Part shown: piece after piece, positions 1 to 7,709 of the stretch
Layout of the letters: each line of letters opens with the position of its first letter
Numbering within the stretch: position 1 is the stretch's first letter
Assembly (NCBI GenBank): GCA_964481145.1
Contig: CAYZTA010000017.1
Location: 1 to 64,000 of the forward strand
Reading direction: 5' to 3'
Source: Sandaracinus sp964481145
Lineage (GTDB): Bacteria; Myxococcota_A; Polyangia; Polyangiales; Sandaracinaceae
DNA length: 64,000 nt
The notes under the pieces: model-generated
The model's input: the letters and a program-made list of their open reading frames with translations, nothing else
What the model was told of the DNA's origin: nothing
Database searches by the model: none
Position numbers and translations under genes: made by a program

Positions 1-1155
1 GTCGACGAAGACGAGCTGCGGCATGTCCGGCAGCGCATGGAACGAGCGCGCCAGGCGCCCGAGATTCCTCTCGGCACGACGGGCGAGCTCGATGGGGAAC
101 CCATCGTCGTCATCGGTTATATGGTGCGCTTTTGCGTCGTGGACGGCAGCACCTACCGTTGGAGCGAGTATTTGCTCCATGGACCTCGCGGTTATTCATT
201 CCTCGTCGAAGATTCAGGACATTTCACTCACGTGCGCGCCACCAGCGCCGCCGACGCACAATCTCGACTCAACGAAGGCACATATCGTCTCTTCTCCTCC
301 GTCGTCGCCAATGTCGAATCGGTCGTCGGCGAGTTTTATTGGAAAGTCGAAGTCGGAGAACAAGCCACCACGCGAGATTTCATCGCTCCACCCCATATCT
401 TGAGCGAAGAGCGATCGCGAGACGAAGTCGTGTGGTCCTATGGTCGCTATCTCCCGAGCCACGAGCTCTGGAAGTCACTCGGGCTCTCCGGCTCCCCACC
501 GATTCATGTCGGTGTTGCCCCCGCACAACCATGTCCACACCGCCCATGGCGCTCACTCGCGATCTCGTTGTTCGCCGTGGCGGTGCTCGTCATCCTCTCA
601 TTTGGGCTTTCCCCTCGCACGCAAGTCCTTTTTTCCATGCCCATCTCGATTCCTGTGGTGACCGCCACACCCGCCGTGAATCCACCACCACTCGGAGATC
701 ACGCCACGTATTCCCCGACCTTCGACATCTCGAGCTCCACGACGATCGCGGTCGATCTCGAGACGACAGTCGACAACGGGTGGGTCGGTGTCGAATGCGC
801 GCTCATCCACGAAGGGACTGGCGAAGTACGCGAGTTTTCGGTCGATGCCGAATATTTCCACGGGGTGGATGGTGGCGAGTCTTGGAGTGAAGGAAATCGA
901 AAAGGATTGGCCTTTTTGGGGGGTGTTGCGCCAGGTCGGTATACGATGCGATTCGAGCCGAGCTACGAGTCTGCCAATCGCGCGCTCCACACTGTCCCGG
1001 TAAGCCCCCCGTCAGCACAAGTCATCATCACGACAGGCAGACGCGGATACGAATCATTTCTCGTGACCTTCTTCGGTTTGTTCATCCCCTTCGGTATCAC
1101 CGTTGCGAGGTGGCGCTCCTTCGAAAAACAGCGCGCCGAAAACTCAAATGTCTAA
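1..1155 (+). CDS. DUF4178 membrane protein (5' end outside window)
   Basis: The frame is open from base 1, so the start lies upstream and 384 codons remain. An N-terminal region resembles DUF4178 (GTTGELDGEPIVVIGY, then YRWSEYLLHGP and FLVEDSGHF), a small beta-rich module of unknown biochemistry. It is followed by a membrane helix (SLAISLFAVAVLVILSFGL), a roughly 130-residue beta-rich segment probably outside the cytoplasm, and a second helix near the end (FLVTFFGLFIPFGITV). The stop overlaps the next start by 8 bases, so it belongs to the polyamine-type operon that runs to 6169. DUF4178, DUF350 and aminopropyltransferase genes are known to cluster in bacteria; the role of DUF4178 is not established. 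Family assignment is by eye. Confidence 0.75.
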   Translation, partial: VDEDELRHVRQRMERARQAPEIPLGTTGELDGEPIVVIGYMVRFCVVDGSTYRWSEYLLHGPRGYSFLVEDSGHFTHVRATSAADAQSRLNEGTYRLFSSVVANVESVVGEFYWKVEVGEQATTRDFIAPPHILSEERSRDEVVWSYGRYLPSHELWKSLGLSGSPPIHVGVAPAQPCPHRPWRSLAISLFAVAVLVILSFGLSPRTQVLFSMPISIPVVTATPAVNPPPLGDHATYSPTFDISSSTTIAVDLETTVDNGWVGVECALIHEGTGEVREFSVDAEYFHGVDGGESWSEGNRKGLAFLGGVAPGRYTMRFEPSYESANRALHTVPVSPPSAQVIITTGRRGYESFLVTFFGLFIPFGITVARWRSFEKQRAENSNV

Positions 1156-1363
1156 ACGATTCACGAAACTGGGTGTCTTCGACATCGGGCAAATCGCGCT
1201 CTCGGTGATGCTCCTCGGCTTCTACGGCTGGCTCATCTCGACGAACACGATTTTCTTTACGAGTGAAGACAGGCGACTTCTCCCACCTGAGGTGCGTGCA
1301 CATTCGGGTGGCTATCGATCGAGTCCCGCCTTCTGGGGTGGCGGGGTCTTCGGAGGCAAGTGA
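1148..1363 (+). CDS. small single-pass membrane protein of the polyamine operon
   Basis: A 71-residue protein starting at the ATG that overlaps the end of the DUF4178 gene. It has one clear membrane helix (IGQIALSVMLLGFYGWLIS) followed by a polar tail rich in Gly, Ser and Arg ending in GGGVFGGK. No family is recognised. The overlaps on both sides (8 bases upstream, TGATG downstream) indicate translational coupling, so it is likely a real subunit of the same membrane system rather than a chance frame. A longer start at 1103 would run inside the upstream gene and is not needed. Confidence 0.7.
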   Translation: MSKRFTKLGVFDIGQIALSVMLLGFYGWLISTNTIFFTSEDRRLLPPEVRAHSGGYRSSPAFWGGGVFGGK

Positions 1364-1581
1364 TGAACTGGGATCTCGTGCTCCACCATCTCGTCCAATC
1401 CGTGCTTTTTTCAGGACTGGGCGTCGTCACCTTTGCGGTCGTATTTTGGCTCATCAACAAAATCGTGCCGTTCTCGATTCGTAAAGAGATCGAAGAAGAT
1501 CAAAACGTCGCGCTCGGCGTTCTCCTCGGCTCGATCTTCATCGGAACGGCGATCATCATCTCTGCCGCGATTCAAGGATAG
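1363..1581 (+). CDS. DUF350 family membrane protein
   Basis: A 72-residue protein with two membrane helices: HHLVQSVLFSGLGVVTFAVVFWLINKI and, after a charged loop (RKEIEEDQN), VALGVLLGSIFIGTAIIISAAI. The loop followed by N-V-A-L-G-x-x-x-G-x-x-x-G-x-A-I is the DUF350 signature. Full DUF350 proteins often carry two such repeats; this is a single-repeat form. ATG 1363 overlaps the preceding TGA; a GTG at 1360 is the alternative start. DUF350 genes often sit beside spermidine synthase and DUF4178 genes, as here. The function is unknown; assembly as a small membrane oligomer is inference. Confidence 0.8.
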   Translation: MNWDLVLHHLVQSVLFSGLGVVTFAVVFWLINKIVPFSIRKEIEEDQNVALGVLLGSIFIGTAIIISAAIQG

Positions 1582-1584
1582 GCC

Positions 1585-3102
1585 ATGGCTCGGTTGCGCG
1601 CGCCTTTGCTCCTCTTGACGGTGCTCGTCATTTCGACGGCTGGGCTCGTCTACGAGCTCCTCGCGGGCGCGCTCGCCTCGAGTCGCTTGGGCGATTCGGT
1701 CACGCAGTTCTCGATCACGATTGGCGTCTATCTCTTTGCGATGGGCATCGGCGCCTACGTGTCGAAGTTCATCGACACACGCCTCGGCGAACGTTTCGTC
1801 GAAATCGAGCTCGCCACGGCGTTGGTGGGCGGCTTCGAAGCACCGATTCTGTGGATCGCAAACGCAGACGACGGTCTTTATCGCGTCGCTCTTTATGGGC
1901 TGCTCGGCACGATCGGCGCGCTCGTGGGCCTCGAAATCCCGCTCTTGATGCGCATTTTGAAGGAGTCAGACGACATCCGAGATCTCGTCGCCAAAGTCTT
2001 GAGCGTCGATTATCTGGGCGCACTCATTGGCTCTCTCCTGTTCGCGCTCGTGCTCCTGCCGACCCTCGGCATGATCCGGACGTCGCTCCTCTTTGGCCTC
2101 TTGAATGCGAGTGTCGCGATCTTGAGCACGTATGTGCTCACCGATCTGCTCAGCCGATTCGCACGGATCCGCCTGCGCGTGACGGGCGCATTCATCACGA
2201 TGGGGCTCGTCGCCGCGTTCGTCTATTCACCACAAATCGAATTGTGGGGAGAACAAGATCTCTATGGAGGTCGCGTTCTGCTCGCCCGTCAGAGTCCCTA
2301 TCAACGCATCGTGCTCTCCGAAGGTCGAGGCACGGTGCCGCTCTATTTGAACGGACACCTCCAGTTCAGCTCCGCCGACGAACACCGCTATCACGAAGCG
2401 CTGGTTCACCCTGCGTTTTCGGTGGCCAACGAACACCGCCGCGTGCTCGTTCTGGGGGGCGGCGATGGGCTCGCCGTCCGTGAAATCTTGCGTTATCCCG
2501 AGGTCGAGCACGTCACCTTGGTCGATCTCGACCCGATGATGACCAAGCTCGCACGAGAATCACTGATATTGAGTCAACTCAATGGACATTCGCTCCACGA
2601 CCCACGCGTCGAAATCGTCAACGACGACGCCATGGTCTGGATCGATGAATATCGCGGTGCGCCCTTCGATATCATGATCATCGATTTTCCGGATCCCAAC
2701 TCCTACTCTCTCGGACGACTTTACACCGCTCGTTTTTATTCGCTCGCATCCCGCGCGCTCGCCCCCCAGGGCGCGATGGTGGTGCAGAGCACATCGCCAC
2801 TCATGGCCCGTTATAGCTATTGGTGCATCGTGAGGAGCATGCGCGCCGCGGGGCTTCAGGTGGCTCCTTATCACGCGCTCGTGCCTTCGTTCGGCGAGTG
2901 GGGTTATGCGCTCGCGCGGGCCGAATCCTTTGCGCCTCCTTCGACACTGCGGGTCAGCGGTTTGCGCTTCCTCAATCCCGAGACGCTCTCTGCGATGTTT
3001 TCGTTCTCCGAGGACATGTCGGAGGTCGATGCCGAAGTCAATCGACTCAATGACCAGTTGCTCGTGCGTTATTACGACGCGGAATGGTCTCGTTACGAGT
3101 AG
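1585..3102 (+). CDS. speE: membrane-embedded spermidine synthase-like aminopropyltransferase
   Basis: A 505-residue protein. About the first 220 residues hold roughly seven membrane helices, starting LLLLTVLVISTAGLVYELLAG. The C-terminal half is a spermidine synthase fold: YQRIVLSEG, LYLNGHLQFSS, DEHRYHEALVHP (substrate loop), the SAM-type glycine motif VLGGGDGLAVREILRY with acidic VDLDP, NDDAMVWI, and IIDFPDPNSYSLGRLYT. It should transfer the aminopropyl group of decarboxylated AdoMet to an amine. SpeD, which makes that donor, is the last gene of the same operon. The membrane domain suggests a membrane-facing or lipid-linked acceptor, which is inference. Canonical soluble SpeE is about 280 residues. 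Confidence 0.9.
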   Translation: MARLRAPLLLLTVLVISTAGLVYELLAGALASSRLGDSVTQFSITIGVYLFAMGIGAYVSKFIDTRLGERFVEIELATALVGGFEAPILWIANADDGLYRVALYGLLGTIGALVGLEIPLLMRILKESDDIRDLVAKVLSVDYLGALIGSLLFALVLLPTLGMIRTSLLFGLLNASVAILSTYVLTDLLSRFARIRLRVTGAFITMGLVAAFVYSPQIELWGEQDLYGGRVLLARQSPYQRIVLSEGRGTVPLYLNGHLQFSSADEHRYHEALVHPAFSVANEHRRVLVLGGGDGLAVREILRYPEVEHVTLVDLDPMMTKLARESLILSQLNGHSLHDPRVEIVNDDAMVWIDEYRGAPFDIMIIDFPDPNSYSLGRLYTARFYSLASRALAPQGAMVVQSTSPLMARYSYWCIVRSMRAAGLQVAPYHALVPSFGEWGYALARAESFAPPSTLRVSGLRFLNPETLSAMFSFSEDMSEVDAEVNRLNDQLLVRYYDAEWSRYE

Positions 3103-3111
3103 AGGCGCCGA

Positions 3112-4752
3112 ATGGGCGACAATGATATTGGCCGTCGCGAGTGGCTTGCATGGCTGGGCGCAGTCACGGTCGGTCCGTTCTGCCTTGCATGCGACGCATC
3201 GCCATCGCCCCGTTCGATCGATGGCGAGCTGCGAGGGGCCTCACCCGAGCGCGGACATCTTCTGCGAGGACCTGTTTCCGCGGATGCTTTTCGCGGTGCC
3301 CCGAGACGCGAAACGGACGTCGTGATCGTGGGTGGAGGCCCCTCGGGACTCTCCGCCGGCTTTCATCTCCAACGTCGTGGCATCACGAACTTCGAAGTGC
3401 TCGAGCTCGAAGATTCGATCGGAGGCACCTCCTCCTCCGACCGAAATGCGATCACGGCGTATCCCTGGGGCGCGCATTACGTGCCCGTTCCCAACCGCGA
3501 AAACACCGCGCTCGTGGAGTTCTTTCGCGACATGGGTGCCCTCACGATCGACCGCACGGGCAAGCCCATCGCGAACGAAGAAATCTTGGTTCGCGCTCCA
3601 GATGAGCGCCTTTTTCATCGCGGATTTTGGTATCCGGGTCTCTATCCGCACGCCGGAGCGAGCCCCGAAGACTTGGCTTCCGTGCGGCGCTTCCGTTCTC
3701 GCATCGAGGAGTTCGTGGCGATGCGCGATGCGATGGGTCGACGTGCATTCACTCTGCCATTTTCGGCATGTTCCACCGACGCCGAGTTCGTTGCGCTCGA
3801 TCGCATCTCTGCACGCTCATGGCTCGAACGCGAAGGCTTTCACTCGGAGCGCCTCCGTTGGGTTCTCGAGTATGGATGCCGAGATGATTATGGGGCCGGT
3901 CTCGAAGAGACGAGCGCGTGGGCCATGCTTTTCTACCATGCCGCACGTATCGAATCGCCTGGTGTCGAACCCGCCGAGTTCATGACGTGGCCGAATGGCA
4001 ACGGCGCCATCGTCGAACACTTCGAAAGACATCTCGGGCGTGAGCGCCTCTTGACCCACGCCATCGTCCTCGGAATGAGCAACGCAGGCGACCGAGTCGA
4101 GGTTCGATGTCTGCGTGGCGCGAGCCGTACACCCGAGATCATCGCCGCTTCATCCGTCATTCTTGCCGTACCGAAATTCATCGCTGCGCGGCTCATTCGT
4201 GACATCGACGATTCTCGTCTCGATGATGCGAATACGTTCGAATATAGCCCCTGGGTGGTCGCGAACCTGAGCCTGCGCGCTCGTCCCGTCGATCGCGGCG
4301 CGCCGCTCGCTTGGGACAACGTTCTTTATGACAGCCCCTCTCTTGGCTACATCACGGCCACCCATCAGCGTGGGCGTGTTCATGGCCCGACCGTATTGAC
4401 CTATTACCTCCCATTGAATCGAGGGCCCACGCGAGACGCACGCCAGCAGATGCTCTCGACTTCGCTCTCCGAATGGCAGCGCTTCGTCCTCGATGATCTG
4501 CGTCGCGCCCATCGCGACATCGATGCGCTCGTGACCCGAATCGACGTCGCGCTGTGGGGCCACGCCATGATCCGCCCCACCCCTGGCTTCATCTTCGGCG
4601 AGGCCCGCACCCGCGCAGCATCGCCACTCGGACGCATCGCATTTGCGCACTCCGATTCATCCGGATTGCCGCTCTTCGAGGAAGCCTTCGATCGAGGTGT
4701 GAGCGCGGCGGAGCACGCGATTCGCACCCTCCGAGGGGAGACGGGCACGTGA
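3112..4752 (+). CDS. Tat-type lipoprotein FAD-dependent (amine oxidase-like) oxidoreductase
   Basis: A 546-residue protein. The N-terminus has a twin-arginine pattern (GRREWLAWLGAVTVGPF) directly followed by a lipobox-like LAC, suggesting folded export and lipid anchoring. Residues about 69-110 hold the FAD Rossmann motif VVIVGGGPSGLSAGFHLQRR, acidic VLELE, and IGGTSSS, as in flavin amine oxidases and protoporphyrinogen oxidase-like proteins. The C-terminal FAD motif reads SSGLPLFEEAFDRGVSAAEHAI. It starts 9 bases after the aminopropyltransferase stop and overlaps the next gene by 4 bases. Oxidation of a polyamine or an aminopropylated product in the periplasm is a reasonable inference; the substrate is unknown. 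Confidence 0.8.
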   Translation: MGDNDIGRREWLAWLGAVTVGPFCLACDASPSPRSIDGELRGASPERGHLLRGPVSADAFRGAPRRETDVVIVGGGPSGLSAGFHLQRRGITNFEVLELEDSIGGTSSSDRNAITAYPWGAHYVPVPNRENTALVEFFRDMGALTIDRTGKPIANEEILVRAPDERLFHRGFWYPGLYPHAGASPEDLASVRRFRSRIEEFVAMRDAMGRRAFTLPFSACSTDAEFVALDRISARSWLEREGFHSERLRWVLEYGCRDDYGAGLEETSAWAMLFYHAARIESPGVEPAEFMTWPNGNGAIVEHFERHLGRERLLTHAIVLGMSNAGDRVEVRCLRGASRTPEIIAASSVILAVPKFIAARLIRDIDDSRLDDANTFEYSPWVVANLSLRARPVDRGAPLAWDNVLYDSPSLGYITATHQRGRVHGPTVLTYYLPLNRGPTRDARQQMLSTSLSEWQRFVLDDLRRAHRDIDALVTRIDVALWGHAMIRPTPGFIFGEARTRAASPLGRIAFAHSDSSGLPLFEEAFDRGVSAAEHAIRTLRGETGT

Positions 4753-5810
4753 GTGAACCGAAGATATTCGGGGCTTCCCCTTGGCTCTTCGATCCGCACA
4801 CCGACTTCTGCGCATTCGTTCTTCCGGCGCTCCTCTCGCTCGCGCTCACGCTGCTGCCATTCTCCGACACTCCCCCATGGGCTTTTTTGCTCTTCATCGT
4901 AGGAGTCGATGTCGCCCATGTATGGAGCACTCTCTTCCGCGTGTATTTCGATCGCGAAGAGCTCCGCTCGAGACCGCTCCTCTATGTCGGATTGCCTCTC
5001 TTCATTTATCTCTCAGCGGTCCTCCTTCATCTCGTTTCTCCGCTCGTATTCTGGCGCGTCTTCGCCTATGTCGCCGCATTCCACTTCGTCAGACAGCAAT
5101 ACGGCTGGGTCGTCCTTCATCAACGGCGAACGGCGCAAATCTCGCGTTTCGACATCATCCTCGATCGGACTGCGATCTACGTCGCGACGCTCTTTCCGCT
5201 CGTCTATTGGCACACGCACCCACGCCAGTTCTCTTGGTTCGTGCCCGGAGACTTCATCTCTGCACGCGGCGCCCCACTCATCGACGCGCTCTTTCCACTC
5301 TACTGGCTCGTACTCGCGGTGTTCGTGATCCGTCAGACGTGGCTCTGGGTCGTTCTCCACACTCCTCAATATGGCAAAACGCTCATCGTGCTCACGACTT
5401 GGGCATGTTGGTATCTCGGGATCATCGCGCTCGATGGTGATTTCTCGTTCACCGTCACGAACATATTGATTCACGGCATTCCCTACATGGTTCTGACCTA
5501 TCGTTATGGAAGGGCGCGCGCGAACACGCCCGATGCGGGCTCTTTGATGCAGAGAGTGCTTCAAAGGGGAGCCCTTGGTTTCATCGTACTCATCCTCTCT
5601 TTGGCACTCCTCGAAGAAGCCATTTGGGATCGATTCGTATGGCACGATCGCCCGGGCCTATTCGGAGTGGGCACCGAGCTCGGTGACATGGCGCTCGCGT
5701 GGCTCGTTCCTCTCCTCGCCTTACCGCAAGCCGTACACTACGTGCTCGATGGCTTCATTTGGCGTCTTCGGAAAAACCCTATTCTTGCTCATCAAGGGAT
5801 GTCTTCATGA
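4749..5810 (+). CDS. polytopic His-rich membrane protein, unknown
   Basis: A 353-residue protein starting at GTG 4749, overlapping the oxidoreductase stop (GTGA). It is almost entirely hydrophobic, with perhaps eight or nine helices. Histidines and aromatics recur at helix ends: GVDVAHVW, FHFVRQQYGWVVLH, YWHTHPRQF, VVLHTPQYGK, NILIHGIPY and AVHYVLDGFIW. Such a pattern could bind metal or heme, as in membrane di-iron or Brp/Blh-like enzymes, but no known family is firmly recognised. It ends by overlapping speD by 4 bases, so it is co-translated with a polyamine donor enzyme. The enzyme-versus-transporter question is open. Confidence 0.7.
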   Translation: MSEPKIFGASPWLFDPHTDFCAFVLPALLSLALTLLPFSDTPPWAFLLFIVGVDVAHVWSTLFRVYFDREELRSRPLLYVGLPLFIYLSAVLLHLVSPLVFWRVFAYVAAFHFVRQQYGWVVLHQRRTAQISRFDIILDRTAIYVATLFPLVYWHTHPRQFSWFVPGDFISARGAPLIDALFPLYWLVLAVFVIRQTWLWVVLHTPQYGKTLIVLTTWACWYLGIIALDGDFSFTVTNILIHGIPYMVLTYRYGRARANTPDAGSLMQRVLQRGALGFIVLILSLALLEEAIWDRFVWHDRPGLFGVGTELGDMALAWLVPLLALPQAVHYVLDGFIWRLRKNPILAHQGMSS

Positions 5811-6169
5811 ACGGCTCTCATATCATCGCCGAGCTTTACGAGTGCGACATCGAGCGCCTCGACGACCCGCAATGGCTCGAACGTGCGCTGCGCGAAGCCG
5901 CGGCTCGTGCTGGAGCCGAAGTCGTCGGCGTGCTCGTGCATCCCTTTGCGCCGCATGGAACGACGGGCGTCGCTCTTTTGAAAGAGTCTCATCTTTCGGT
6001 CCACACATGGCCCGAGCACGCCTACGCCGCGATCGACGCGTTCACATGCGGTGATACGAATCCATCCCTCGCCATTGATTCTCTCAAGGAGTCGTTCGGC
6101 GCAGGGCGCATCGAACGAGTCACGCTCGAGCGCGGAATGAAGGGCATTCGTTTGTCTGAACGAAGGTAA
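5807..6169 (+). CDS. speD: S-adenosylmethionine decarboxylase proenzyme (SpeD)
   Basis: A 120-residue protein of the short bacterial/archaeal SpeD class. It contains the self-cleavage and pyruvoyl-forming site KESHLSVHTWPEHAY, where the serine after HL becomes the pyruvoyl group, followed by the conserved AIDAFTCGD. It decarboxylates S-adenosylmethionine to the aminopropyl donor used by spermidine synthase-type enzymes. The ATG at 5807 overlaps the preceding stop (ATGA), which fixes the start. Length matches the family (about 115-130 residues). The gene closes the operon that contains the membrane-bound aminopropyltransferase. No ornithine or arginine decarboxylase is seen in the window. Confidence 0.95.
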   Translation: MNGSHIIAELYECDIERLDDPQWLERALREAAARAGAEVVGVLVHPFAPHGTTGVALLKESHLSVHTWPEHAYAAIDAFTCGDTNPSLAIDSLKESFGAGRIERVTLERGMKGIRLSERR

Positions 6170-6465
6170 AAAGCGCAGCCTACCTGCGCGAGGCCAGCGA
6201 TTCCTCAGCGGTGCCATGTCTCGTTCAATCGGCTCCTTTCTCTCGGCATGGGATGGCCTCCTTCGCGAAGCGCGAGGACGGCGCGTTCGAAGTAGCCGTG
6301 CTCGAATGCGGGCATCGGATCGCACCACGGGTCGTCCCGTTCAATCTCAAAACCAGCATGCACGGCTGTCCACGAAACGACCCTATCTCACAGAACACAG
6401 CCAGCGAGGGTCTCGCATGAGAACGCTTGACACCTCCGATATAGCGAGCTACAGAGGCCCTCTCC
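6170..6465. other. intergenic region between the speD operon and tRNA-Gly
   Basis: About 300 bases with no convincing gene on either strand; frames that cross it have no family signal. A short hairpin (GCGCAG / CTGCGC around a 5-base loop, about 6173-6190) lies just past the speD stop and could help end the operon, but there is no T-run. The tRNA promoter occupies the right end. Confidence 0.5.
6427..6455 (+). promoter_or_regulatory. sigma-70-like promoter of tRNA-Gly
   Basis: A perfect -35 TTGACA (6427-6432) is followed after 17 bases by TACAGA (6450-6455), a partial match to TATAAT. The tRNA begins 11 bases further on, the usual distance for a short tRNA leader. Confidence 0.55.
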
Positions 6466-6537
<72 letters not shown>

Positions 6538-6553
6538 CTAAAATGCCTAACGA

Positions 6554-6590
6554 AAACGGCCGGTTTGAGCGAAAGCTCAACCGGCCGTTT
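6554..6590 (+). terminator. strong stem-loop downstream of tRNA-Gly
   Basis: AAACGGCCGGTTTGAGC pairs with GCTCAACCGGCCGTTT around a GAAA tetraloop, with one bulged T. It ends in TTT and lies 17 bases after the tRNA, fitting an intrinsic terminator. Confidence 0.75.
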
Positions 6591-6760
6591 CGCGTCCGTC
6601 AGCACGATGGCCGCACACCGAAGTGACCAACCGAAGCACGCCCACGCCTCGACGGCGGACCGTCAGCTCTATCGTCTGGTTCTCGGCGTGGTATCGAGCG
6701 CGTGCCGAAAGAGCACGGGACCGGTTGCCTCCAGGTCGATCACGGATAGGCTCGGCGGCC

Positions 6761-7531
6761 ATGAACATGTGGTGGATTGCGGGAATCGGGGCGGTTTTCG
6801 TCCTGACGCTGGTTGTTGTCGCTGCGTGCGGACCTCGCGCCAGCACGCCAACGGAGAACGCTGCCGCTCAACCTCGAGACAATGGCGAACGAGTGAGCGA
6901 TTCCCGCGGAGACCAGCCGCCCACGCTGAGCTTCGAGGACTTTCTCGCTCCTGTTCCGGCCAACTCGCTGGCGGGGATGTTGGAGCAATGGCAGTGGCTA
7001 CCGATCCGTGAGCTTCGCCCCACCGCGATGACATTGATGGGAGACGTGTTCCTTATCGACCGCGACAACCGTATCTATTTTCTCGATACAAGCTTTGGCG
7101 TACTGGAACCGGTCGCCGATTCCAACGAGCACTTCAGCCGAAGGCTGAACGACGAGGTCGGGTTTGCTCCAGCACTCTTGCGTTCCGATCTTCTGATCGA
7201 GATCCAATCGACCGGAGTGATCATCGGTGCGAGCCACGCCGGCGTGGAGCGTGGTCCCGCGAATCCTGCTCCGGGTCAGGTATTTGGCTTCGCTGTGCCA
7301 CTGATTGCAGGCGGCCGGCCCGAGGCGAGCAATGTCGTCCTCACGAATGCCGCGGTCTACATGGACATGCAGGGGCAACTCACCGCGGGTGCGAGCAGGC
7401 TCGAGCCTGGGACAGAGTTTGCGACGCGCTTCGAGGACTGGCCGGAAGAAGAATCCCCGCCTCCTGGAGCCCAGCGCAGGCGACTCGTTCGTGCGGCGAG
7501 AGACCGCCGGTCATTCGCACTTCCCGACTGA
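6761..7531 (+). CDS. lipoprotein with a Tdi1/DUF1851-like domain
   Basis: A 256-residue protein. The ATG at 6761 gives a signal with lipobox VVVAAC. Residues about 50-130 (SFEDFLAPVPANSLAGMLEQ, then LMGDVFLIDRDNRIYFLDTS, VLEPVADSNEHF) follow the DUF1851 pattern GDVFxxDxDxxxxFLDTxxGxLxxVADS. In Agrobacterium this domain forms the C-terminal part of Tdi1, the immunity protein against the type VI DNase Tde1. Here it sits behind a lipoprotein signal, so it would be outside the cytoplasm, unlike a DNase immunity protein. No effector or type VI gene is nearby. The last 30 residues are basic and low in complexity. Confidence 0.5.
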   Translation: MNMWWIAGIGAVFVLTLVVVAACGPRASTPTENAAAQPRDNGERVSDSRGDQPPTLSFEDFLAPVPANSLAGMLEQWQWLPIRELRPTAMTLMGDVFLIDRDNRIYFLDTSFGVLEPVADSNEHFSRRLNDEVGFAPALLRSDLLIEIQSTGVIIGASHAGVERGPANPAPGQVFGFAVPLIAGGRPEASNVVLTNAAVYMDMQGQLTAGASRLEPGTEFATRFEDWPEEESPPPGAQRRRLVRAARDRRSFALPD

Positions 7532-7709
7532 TCCACAGCGAATGTCGTTCGCCAGCTACGCGGTCCGAAGGAGCGGAACCGCGAGGCTCGCGCCGATTGC
7601 GTTGACGAAATTCTGTGGCGCGCCCGCGATTGGACCGACGCTCACTGCGTGGTCACTCGAACGGAGACACTGCGGGACGACATGAAGAGGTCGGGAACGT
7701 TTCTGATTC

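Noticed and set aside
7532..7709. Gap after the Tdi1-like gene considered as a broken gene
   Set aside because: Translations on both strands gave no recognisable segment; no evidence for a remnant.
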